Under the pieces are notes generated by a model. It saw nothing but the letters and a program-made list of their open reading frames with translations. It did not search any database and was not told where the DNA came from. From positions 1,483-12,803 of the forward strand of contig JAJXXS010000190.1 of assembly GCA_021780975.1 (NCBI GenBank): a DNA stretch of 11,321 bases, written 5' to 3'. How positions within the stretch are numbered: the stretch's first letter is position 1; the number at the start of each line of letters is the position of its first letter. Positions 6,278 to 11,321 of this stretch are shown here, in pieces. The stretch comes from Pseudomonadota bacterium (lineage in GTDB: Bacteria; Pseudomonadota; Gammaproteobacteria; Burkholderiales; Thiobacillaceae). The translations under genes were made by a program, and so were the position numbers.

Positions 6278-7503
6278 ATGAACACGAAGAAGCACGATGT
6301 ACCTGATGCCTTGCTGGCCAGCCTGCTGGCTGACTACCAGAAGCCCGAAGACCTGATCGGCGAGAACGGACTGCTCAAGCAGTTGACCAAGCTCTTGGTC
6401 GAGAAGGCGCTGGATGCCGAGATGGCTGAGCACCTGGGGCACGGCAAGCACGAGGCGGTGGTCAATGCCACCGGCAACACCCGCAATGGCAAGAGCCGGA
6501 AGACCCTCAAGGGCGAATTCGGTGAATTGCCCATCGAGATTCCCCGCGACCGCCACGGCACCTTCGAGCCGCAGCTGATCCCCAAACACCAGACCCGCTG
6601 GACTGGGTTCGATGACAAGGTCATCTCGCTGTATGCCCGAGGCATGACGGTTCGGAGATTCAGAGCCACCTAGAGGAGATATACGGCGCCGAGGTTTCGC
6701 CCAGCCTGATCTCCTCGATCACCGACGCCGTGGCCGAAGATGTCAAAGCTTGGCAGGCACGACCACTCGATCCGGTTTATCCGATCATCTATCTCGACTG
6801 TATCCACGTGAAGGTGCGCGAAGGCGCGGTGCGGGTGAAAGCGGTCTATTTGGCGATCGGCGTCACCCTGGCCGGCGAGAAGGAGGTACTGGGGATGTGG
6901 CTGGCCCAGACCGAGGGAGCCAAGTTCTGGCTGCAGGTGGTCACCGAACTCAGGAACCGGGGGGTACAAGACATCTTCATCGCCTGCGTAGACGGCCTGA
7001 AGGGCTTCCCCGAAGCCATCGAGGCTGTCTTCCCCCTGGCTGCCGTGCAGCTGTGCATCGTGCACATGGTGCGGCACAGCCTGAATTACGTGTCCTGGAA
7101 GCGCCGCCCCGAGGTGGCGGCCGATCTGAAGCGCATCTACCAGTCCGCCACCGCCGACGAGGCCGAGCAGCGGCTGGGTGAGTTTGAGGCGAAGTGGGAT
7201 GCGGAGTACCTGCCCATCGGCCAGTCCTGGCGGCGCAACTGGGCCAGGTTGATCCCGTTCTTCGACTACCCGCCGGAGATCCGGAAGGTCATCTACACGA
7301 CCAACGCCATCGAGTCGGTGAACATGAGCCTGCGGAAGCTGACCAAGAACCGCGGCTCGTTCCCCAGCGACGAGGCATTGCTGAAGCTCTTCTACCTGGC
7401 GCTACGCAACATCAGCCAGAAATGGACCATGCCGATCCGGGATTGGAAAGCCGCCCTGACTCGATTTACCATCCAGTTCGAGGAGCGGCTTCCTCAGCTG
7501 TAA
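6278..7503 (+). pseudogene. IS256-family transposase (Mutator type), broken by a one-base deletion near 6655
   Basis: The frame starts at ATG 6278 (MNTKKHDVPDALLASLL) with GGAG five bases upstream and runs in one frame to a premature TAG at 6671-6673. The conserved continuation (SLISSITDAVAEDVKAW onward) lies in another frame and ends at TAA 7503. The lesion is clear. The text GTTCGGAGATTCAGAGCC should read GTTCGGGAGATTCAG, giving the family motif MTVREIQSHLEEIYG; one G is missing at about 6653-6655. With the base restored the protein would be 408 aa, normal for the family. The DDE residues are all present downstream: Asp in YLDCIHVKV, Asp in ACVDGLKGF, and Glu in TTNAIESVN. Inactivation is therefore recent, or the missing base is a sequencing error. 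IS256 elements are not known to need programmed frameshifting. Confidence 0.9.
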
Positions 7504-7511
7504 ATGAAACC

Positions 7512-7539
7512 CCGTTTACACAAAAATTCGGACAGGCCC
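7512..7539 (-). repeat. Right terminal inverted repeat of the IS
   Basis: Its reverse complement begins GGGCCTGTCCGAATTTTTG and ends GTGTAAACGG. It lies 8 bp after the transposase stop codon. Confidence 0.85.
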
Positions 7540-7547
7540 CCGCTTAT
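7540..7547. repeat. Right copy of the 8-bp target-site duplication (CCGCTTAT)
   Basis: Identical to 6204-6211. The next 135 bp up to 7682 hold no gene I can support; they contain only a weak CCCTT/AAGGG hairpin (7629-7651) beyond the end of the convergent-side minus-strand gene. Confidence 0.85.
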
Positions 7548-7682
7548 GACGCCATAACTATATGGTGCTTAATAAATTACCCTTGAAACCTTACCGGGGC
7601 GGCAAATTCAGCACTGCTATGCATTCGACCCTTTCATCTGCGTCAGAAGGGAGTGCGAGATCATGCGAATTTCAACAGCCCG

Positions 7683-9122
7683 TTAATGCCTGCGCCGTAT
7701 CCACCCATCCGACCAGAACCTGGGGTAGACGTAGACGGGTGTCTGTACGCCAGGAACATACGCGCGATCCCATAATGTCGTAAAGCTCGGAATTGCGGCG
7801 ATGGCAATATACATAGTCGCCGCTACGGCACTGAGGCGGAGTAATCGGTAGGGAAGCAGTCTGTGCGAAGCAACGGGTGGGCTTGCGGACAGATGTGCGC
7901 CAAGTCCCCATCCTGCCAGGGCCACAAGCAGTGTCTGGCTGTAGGGCGTCACGGTGGTGCCATCCACTAGACCCTGGGTTAGGCAGGCGCTGATGGACCA
8001 GAGCAAGGCCATGCTCAACTGCCCGGGAAAGCCCTCGATTCGGTCAGTCCGGAGGCAGGAAATCCAGCCCAGGTAGGCTCGTGCCAGAAGGACGAGCAGA
8101 ATCACCGCAGCCGGCACCCCCCATTCCGCTGCGTACAGGAGTATGAAATCGTGCGGATGGGCGCCATAAGGATTGGGGTGCGCGGCGAACTGCATGGGGC
8201 CGATTCCCAACCAAGGGTGGGCGACGATGAAATGCCAAGCCTCACTCCATAGATAGTTACGTCCGCTCAGGCCGGCTCTGGCCAAGTTGTCACTGGCCCC
8301 CATGCTTGGCAGTTCATGCCAGAGGATCTTTGGGACCGCTAGAAAGAAGACGGCGTACCCTAATAGGCCCAACAGCAAGCCTTTGACCTGGGTCTTGATC
8401 AGCGAAAGAAAACTTCGCCCCGCCAAGAGGCCAAGAATTGCCCCTCCTGCTAAGCCAAACAAGCTTCCGCGTGTGCCCGTCGCAAGCAGCAAGGCCCACC
8501 AGGTGGCAAGCAGGCTCCAGGCGGCGTAGCGGTGAAGTGTGCGCTGGAATAGCTGGGGCAAAAGCGCGAGCAGGGGCAGCGTCAAGGTCATCCACTGCCC
8601 AAGGAAGCGCGCATTGGAAAAATTGTGGAACAGCAGCCATTGGTTGTATGGGGCGCTGCCCGCCAGGGCTGCCAGATAAGCCGCCAGAACGCCCGCGATA
8701 TAGACGGGGATGGGGAGCGTGACCCCAAATATCAGCCAGCGGTCGGCTTTTTCATCTGCCTCTATGCGGCATCCCGCAAGCGTCAGGAGCGCAAAGCAGA
8801 GGAGGTAATTCAATGCCCATTCCATGCCGGCCCAGCGTAGCAGGGCGGCTTGTGCGGTGGCAAGGAGACCCAGTGCGAAATAGATAGCGAGTAATAGTCG
8901 TGTCGCCATGCGCAGCCGGCTCAAGGGCTGGTTCAGCAGCCTTGCGCCGCAAAGAAGGATAGTGAGGGCAAGCAGCAGGAGCTGGCCCAGGCGCTGCTCG
9001 TCGTAGGAGAATAAACGCGTAAAGGAAAAATTTGCTGTGGCAATAAGATAGCCTAGCCAAGCCAAAGAGATCAGCAAGGGGCGAAAAAAAGCCCCCATTT
9101 CGGGGGCTTTGGATGGCTGCAT
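7683..9122 (-). CDS. O-antigen ligase / pilin O-glycosyltransferase-like membrane protein (Wzy_C family), about 479 aa
   Basis: This is a polytopic inner-membrane protein with roughly ten to twelve hydrophobic segments. The Wzy_C-type periplasmic signature covers GTRGS (216-220), SGRNYLW (286-292), GIGPMQFA (306-313), HPHDF (322-326) and Glu333 in AAEWGVPA. NFSNARFLGQW (167-177) also matches the family. Members transfer lipid-linked glycans to lipid A core (WaaL) or to proteins (PglL, TfpO/PilO). It lies immediately downstream of a type IV pilin gene, as tfpO/pilO does in Pseudomonas aeruginosa group I strains, so pilin glycosylation is the best guess. The start is uncertain: ATG 9122 (five bases after the pilin stop) is used here, but ATG 9098 (MGAFFRPLL) or a later TTG is possible. 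None has a good Shine-Dalgarno, and a terminator hairpin covers the first codons. The first likely membrane helix begins near residue 15, so function does not depend on the choice. Confidence 0.82.
   Translation of the reverse strand: MQPSKAPEMGAFFRPLLISLAWLGYLIATANFSFTRLFSYDEQRLGQLLLLALTILLCGARLLNQPLSRLRMATRLLLAIYFALGLLATAQAALLRWAGMEWALNYLLCFALLTLAGCRIEADEKADRWLIFGVTLPIPVYIAGVLAAYLAALAGSAPYNQWLLFHNFSNARFLGQWMTLTLPLLALLPQLFQRTLHRYAAWSLLATWWALLLATGTRGSLFGLAGGAILGLLAGRSFLSLIKTQVKGLLLGLLGYAVFFLAVPKILWHELPSMGASDNLARAGLSGRNYLWSEAWHFIVAHPWLGIGPMQFAAHPNPYGAHPHDFILLYAAEWGVPAAVILLVLLARAYLGWISCLRTDRIEGFPGQLSMALLWSISACLTQGLVDGTTVTPYSQTLLVALAGWGLGAHLSASPPVASHRLLPYRLLRLSAVAATMYIAIAAIPSFTTLWDRAYVPGVQTPVYVYPRFWSDGWIRRRH
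9084..9110 (-). terminator. Strong intrinsic terminator after pilA, overlapping the start of the next gene
   Basis: On the minus strand AAAGCCCCC (9110-9102), loop GAAAT, GGGGGCTTT (9096-9088) forms a 9-bp perfect stem whose end continues into a run of seven T (9090-9084). It begins 18 bp past the pilin stop. Most pilin transcripts should end here, with partial read-through into the membrane glycosyltransferase gene, whose first codons are this hairpin. Confidence 0.9.
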
Positions 9123-9127
9123 AGGTA

Positions 9128-9586
9128 TTAGGTGCCAACACCCGTTTGAGCTTTGGTGCAACCACCAGCATTGACGAACGACCATTGAAGAGCGTTGCCG
9201 TTAGAGGTGCCGGTCTGTGTAACCTGGCAATTGCCATATGAAGAAGGGCCGGTAACGGAAAGAGAGGCGCCAGTGGTTCCAACTGCTGCAAGCGTAAGGG
9301 CAGCTTGGGTGCCATCTTTGAAATTAATGTTCGGTTGGGCGATACCGAGTTGCCCAGTGCCAGTGCCCCATGCTGTGCAGTTCGCGTTGCTGCCGGCGTT
9401 ATTTTGCAGGCATTCAGCGATTGCCATTTTGGCGGGTTCCATTTGCGAAATTACATCAGACCATTTGGCGCGGGTGACGTAATCTTGGTATTGTGGAATC
9501 GCGATCGCCGCCAAAATACCGATAATCGCGACCACGATCATCAATTCGATCAGGGTGAAACCCTGTTGGACTTTACGCATGTTCAT
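9128..9586 (-). CDS. pilA: Type IV major pilin, PilA-like, 152 aa prepilin
   Basis: This is the structural subunit of a type IV pilus, used in twitching motility, attachment and DNA uptake. The leader MNMRKVQQG ends at the prepilin peptidase site, cutting before Phe10. The mature N-terminus FTLIELMIVVAIIGILAAIA is the canonical class IVa helix with Glu5 (residue 14 of the precursor). The rest is a Thr/Ser/Gly/Asn-rich globular head with four cysteines (59, 70, 120, 143). The last pair is likely the C-terminal disulfide loop. The start at 9586 has AGGAG eight bases upstream; a second ATG two codons later is less well placed. Length fits PilA. The protein ends ...TGVGT, with a hydroxyl residue at the very C-terminus next to a possible glycosyltransferase gene. 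Expression is probably high and sigma-54 dependent, given the upstream promoter. Confidence 0.95.
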   Translation of the reverse strand: MNMRKVQQGFTLIELMIVVAIIGILAAIAIPQYQDYVTRAKWSDVISQMEPAKMAIAECLQNNAGSNANCTAWGTGTGQLGIAQPNINFKDGTQAALTLAAVGTTGASLSVTGPSSYGNCQVTQTGTSNGNALQWSFVNAGGCTKAQTGVGT

Positions 9587-9648
9587 GCTTGCTTCTCCTG
9601 TTGTGGAATGGGTTTATCAACACGAGCGACGTGTCTTGCCCATTAACG

Positions 9649-9665
9649 TGCAGGGGGCGTGCCAA
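9649..9665 (-). promoter_or_regulatory. Sigma-54 (RpoN) promoter of pilA
   Basis: The minus strand reads TTGGCACG, CCCC, CTGCA (9665-9649). This matches the -24/-12 consensus TTGGCACG-N4-TTGCA with one mismatch and exact spacing. Predicted transcription start is near 9638, giving a leader of about 50 bases before the pilin ATG. RpoN/PilR control of pilA is established in Pseudomonas and other proteobacteria. Confidence 0.85.
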
Positions 9666-9806
9666 CTTTAGGGAACCGCCGTGGCGGTGGGGTCGTCGTC
9701 TAGGAAATCCCTTGCGGGGCGCGGAGTTGCGCTCGACTGGCCTGGACTTTTCCCGTTCCGTTCCGTTGGCATGGGTCGACGCGGTTTGCCGAACTAGGGC
9801 TTGAAG

Positions 9807-9914
9807 TGACATTTTTTGTCAGCTTGGGCTTATCACAAATAATTCTGCGTCTTGGCAGATAGCTCCGAGTCCGGACTGACAAATCTGGCGTAAATCTCTG
9901 ACCTTTGTCATGTC
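9807..9914. promoter_or_regulatory. Cluster of TGACA/TGTCA sites upstream of pilA (possible PilR enhancer)
   Basis: The block includes a perfect inverted repeat TGACA-TTTTT-TGTCA (9807-9821), a further TGACA at 9877-9881, and TTTGTCATGTC at 9904-9914. TGTC-containing sites are bound by PilR upstream of pilA in P. aeruginosa. Distance from the sigma-54 promoter (about 140-260 bp) suits an enhancer. The 493-bp gap between pilA and the plus-strand dsrE-like gene (9587-10079) otherwise holds only this cluster, the sigma-54 promoter and two small hairpins; no further gene is evident. Confidence 0.45.
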
Positions 9915-10033
9915 GGATTTCGTTGCTTTCTTTGAAATTCAATAAGTTGCATCCAGGCACGGCTTTGGCTTCTACTCCGGGCAACCCGGCGGGCCAAAAA
10001 CAAGGACGCGGCTGGGCTATACCAATTAAGCCG

Positions 10034-10064
10034 GCCCCGTCGTCGGAGGCTGGCGGGGCATTTT
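10034..10064 (+). promoter_or_regulatory. GC hairpin in the leader of the dsrE-like gene
   Basis: GCCCCG (10034-10039) pairs with CGGGGC (10054-10059), followed by ATTTT and then the Shine-Dalgarno AAGGAG. It resembles a weak attenuator or a leader stem protecting the mRNA. No clear promoter was identified between 9915 and 10030; a second short stem CCGGG-CAA-CCCGG lies at 9977-9989. Confidence 0.3.
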
Positions 10065-10079
10065 CAAGGAGAACGCCGC

Positions 10080-10469
10080 ATGTCGGAAAAAATGAGCATC
10101 GTCCTGGTGTCTGGCCTACGCGAGCAGTTGCAGATGGCGGGCATGATGGCCTCGGTGGGCGCGGTGAGCGGCATGGAGGTGACGGTGTTCGTCTCCATGA
10201 ACGCACTGCGCTATTTCCTCAAGGGTTCCACCGAAGCGCCGCCCGCCGAGGGGCCCATGGGCAAGCTGCTCGAGGAAAAAAAGGCGCCGCTATTCCGCAC
10301 CCTGTTCGAGCAGGCCGTGGAACTGGGCGGAGCCAGGGTCCACCCCTGCACCATGGCGATGGACATCATGGGGGTGGAGAAGGAGGGGCTGGAACCCTAT
10401 TTCGACGAGCCGCTGGGCCTCACCAAGTTCCTGTCCGATGCCCAGGGCGGGCAGGTGTGGTCTTTCTGA
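10080..10469 (+). CDS. DsrE/DsrF-like family protein, 129 aa
   Basis: This is a small cytoplasmic protein of the DsrE superfamily, whose members bind and pass on sulfane sulfur during sulfur oxidation or tRNA thiolation. Features are a beta-alpha start MSIVLVSGLREQLQMAG, VTVFVSMNALRYFLKG, and a conserved Cys90 in VHPCTMAMDIMGVE. This corresponds to the persulfide-carrying cysteine region of the DsrE2/DsrE3 groups (xCTMSMDxMG pattern). The C-terminus LTKFLSDAQGGQVWSF is also typical. No membrane anchor is visible. The start at 10080 has AAGGAG eight bases upstream. Its neighbours are tusA and an SQR-like flavoprotein on the same strand, supporting a sulfur-relay role. I cannot assign the exact DsrE subgroup with certainty. 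Confidence 0.88.
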   Translation: MSEKMSIVLVSGLREQLQMAGMMASVGAVSGMEVTVFVSMNALRYFLKGSTEAPPAEGPMGKLLEEKKAPLFRTLFEQAVELGGARVHPCTMAMDIMGVEKEGLEPYFDEPLGLTKFLSDAQGGQVWSF

Positions 10470-10475
10470 GGGTCC

Positions 10476-10559
10476 ATGAATGAACCGGGCAGGCGTAACG
10501 ATGGCCATGTCGGGCGCCCGCTGGACGCCAAGCGGCTGCGAAAACAGCTATACCGATAA
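10476..10559 (+). CDS. Possible 27-residue basic peptide between dsrE-like gene and tusA
   Basis: An ATG seven bases after the dsrE-like stop, preceded by GAGGGTCC, opens a frame of 27 codons (MNEPGRRNDG, ending KRLRKQLYR) that closes with TAA at 10557-10559. The product would be strongly basic. No family is recognised. It fills most of the 125-bp gap, which could equally be a non-coding spacer. Confidence 0.15.
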   Translation: MNEPGRRNDGHVGRPLDAKRLRKQLYR

Positions 10560-10594
10560 CCCAGGCAGCACTATTTAATTGGAGGAAACGCCAT

Positions 10595-10822
10595 ATGGCG
10601 AAAAAAATTATCGACGCGAAGGGCAGTTTCTGTCCCGGCCCGTTAATGGAACTCATCGCCGGCATGAAGGCGGCCGAGGTCGGCGACGAACTGGAGGTAC
10701 TGTCCACCGACAAGGGTTCGGCCAGCGACATTCCGGAATGGGTGAAGAAGGTGGGCCACGAGTTCATCGAAACCAGGGAGGAAGACGGCGTCTGGCACGT
10801 GTTCGTGCGCAAGACCAAATAA
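10595..10822 (+). CDS. tusA: TusA/SirA family sulfurtransferase, 75 aa
   Basis: TusA proteins carry sulfur as a cysteine persulfide, delivering it to tRNA thiolation, molybdenum cofactor synthesis or, in sulfur oxidisers, to the Dsr/Hdr machinery. The signature CPxP is present as FCPGPLMEL, with active Cys13 and Pro16. The fold is the usual two-layer beta-alpha-beta: IIDAKG, the helix after CPGP, VGDELEVLSTDKGSASDIPEWVKKVGHEF, and a final strand WHVFVRK. Length (75) is normal. The start at 10595 has GGAGG nine bases upstream. Placement between a DsrE-like gene and an FAD oxidoreductase points to dissimilatory sulfur metabolism rather than the housekeeping role. Confidence 0.93.
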   Translation: MAKKIIDAKGSFCPGPLMELIAGMKAAEVGDELEVLSTDKGSASDIPEWVKKVGHEFIETREEDGVWHVFVRKTK

Positions 10823-10887
10823 CCCGGAATGGGGCAGTGAACGGTGCGTGATGTGAGCGCCGACTTTCAAACCAAGAGGAGACAAAG

Positions 10888-11321
10888 ATGAAGATTTTGA
10901 TCGTGGGCGGCGGCATGGGCGGCACCATCCTGGCCAACAACCTGGCGCGCCGGCTGCACGGCGAACTCAAGTCCGGCAAGGCGCGCATCGTCATGCTGTC
11001 GGCATCCGACCGCCACATGTACCAGCCCGGCCTGCTCTACGTGGCGGTGGGACGCATGACGCCCGACGAGCTGTACCGCGACCAGGCCAGCCTGCTGGAG
11101 CCTGGCATCGAATTCCATGTGGATCCTGTGACCGAGTTCCACTTTGCCAAGAACCAGGTGAGCGCCGCCAGCGGCAAGAGCTACGACTACGACGTGCTGG
11201 TGATCGCCACCGGCTCGCGCGCCATGATGGGCAGCATCCCCGGCCTGGCGGAAAACGCCGAAACCTTCTACACGGAAGAGAGCGCGGTGAAGATGTTCAA
11301 GGCGTTGCGCAATTTCGAGGG
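10888..11321 (+). CDS. FAD-dependent pyridine-nucleotide-disulfide-type oxidoreductase, sulfide:quinone oxidoreductase-like (N-terminal 144 residues; runs off the right edge)
   Basis: The N-terminus MKILIVGGGMGGTILANNLA is a Rossmann dinucleotide-binding motif (GxGxxG variant GGGMGG) for FAD. DRHMYQPGLLYVAVGRM matches the YQPGLLYVAxG block of sulfide:quinone oxidoreductase-like flavoproteins. YDYDVLVIATGSRA is the second FAD-contacting ATG motif. The start at 10888 has AGAGGAG close upstream. No cysteine occurs in the visible 144 residues, so the redox-active cysteines that would decide between a true SQR, a flavocytochrome-type enzyme and another member lie beyond the window. The gene follows tusA by 65 bp in the same direction, likely one operon. 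A role in oxidising sulfide or a carrier-bound persulfide, with electrons passed to quinone, is inference from family and context. Confidence 0.85.
   Translation, partial: MKILIVGGGMGGTILANNLARRLHGELKSGKARIVMLSASDRHMYQPGLLYVAVGRMTPDELYRDQASLLEPGIEFHVDPVTEFHFAKNQVSAASGKSYDYDVLVIATGSRAMMGSIPGLAENAETFYTEESAVKMFKALRNFE

Larger units (their letters stand above)
6212..7539 (+). mobile_element. IS256-family insertion sequence, complete ends, 1328 bp
   Basis: The element has 28-bp imperfect terminal inverted repeats (6212-6239 and 7512-7539, 23 of 28 positions identical, sharing GGGC.TGT at the tip and TTTTGTGTAAACGG inside). It is flanked by an 8-bp direct duplication and carries a single IS256-type transposase frame. 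Size, terminal sequence and duplication length agree with the family. It inserted between the phosphoesterase gene and the pilin-glycosyltransferase gene; removing it restores a continuous target reading TTCCCGCTTATGACGCC. The transposase is frameshifted, so the copy is probably unable to move alone, but its ends look usable in trans. Confidence 0.9.

Noticed and set aside
6650..6730. Programmed ribosomal frameshift in the transposase
   Set aside because: No slippery heptamer or downstream stimulatory structure is evident and IS256 transposases are normally single-frame; a one-base deletion explains the break fully.
7629..7651. CCCTT/AAGGG hairpin downstream of the ligase gene as a terminator
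   Set aside because: Only five outer pairs and no following T-tract on either strand.
1..11321. CRISPR arrays, tRNA or rRNA genes
   Set aside because: No regularly spaced repeats and no tRNA cloverleaf or rRNA-like stretch was seen on either strand.

Overview
The window looks like chromosomal DNA of a GC-rich Gram-negative proteobacterium, most likely a beta- or gammaproteobacterium with sulfur-oxidising metabolism. This rests on a type IV pilin under a sigma-54-type promoter, a DUF1631 protein, an adenine-glycosylase gene, and a DsrE/TusA/FAD-oxidoreductase cluster typical of sulfur-compound oxidisers. The genus is not determinable from this sequence alone.

Layout from left to right. (1) 1-2584, minus strand: the 5' end of mutY, preceded by a DUF1631 gene. 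The long leader of the DUF1631 gene carries what reads as a class I cyclic-di-GMP (GEMM-I) riboswitch at about 2381-2475. mutY starts only 12 bp after the DUF1631 stop, so both are probably on one riboswitch-controlled transcript. (2) 2581-4374, minus strand: a two-gene unit of a dienelactone-hydrolase-family protein and an Old Yellow Enzyme. (3) 4528-6123, minus strand: a secreted phosphoesterase (phospholipase C / AcpA-type acid phosphatase family) with a 3' terminator and a nested inverted repeat in its leader. (4) 6204-7547: a complete IS256-family insertion sequence (1328 bp, 28-bp terminal inverted repeats, 8-bp target duplication) whose transposase reading frame is broken by one missing base. 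(5) 7683-9665, minus strand: a type IV pilin gene followed by an O-antigen-ligase/pilin-glycosyltransferase-like membrane protein. An intrinsic terminator is embedded in the start region of the second gene, and a sigma-54 promoter with clustered TGACA/TGTCA sites lies upstream of the pilin. (6) 10080-11321, plus strand: a DsrE-family protein, TusA, and the N-terminal part of an FAD-dependent oxidoreductase resembling sulfide:quinone oxidoreductases, probably a sulfur-trafficking operon.

The strongest unannotated-type signal is the cyclic-di-GMP riboswitch in front of DUF1631-mutY. It keeps the conserved core, the GNRA-capped P2 helix, a compensatory AUC/GAU pairing in place of the usual GCC/GGC, and a 7-bp perfect P3 helix. 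Other points of interest are the terminator placed between pilin and its putative glycosyltransferase, the possible hybrid promoter at the IS junction, and the single-base lesion in an otherwise intact IS.
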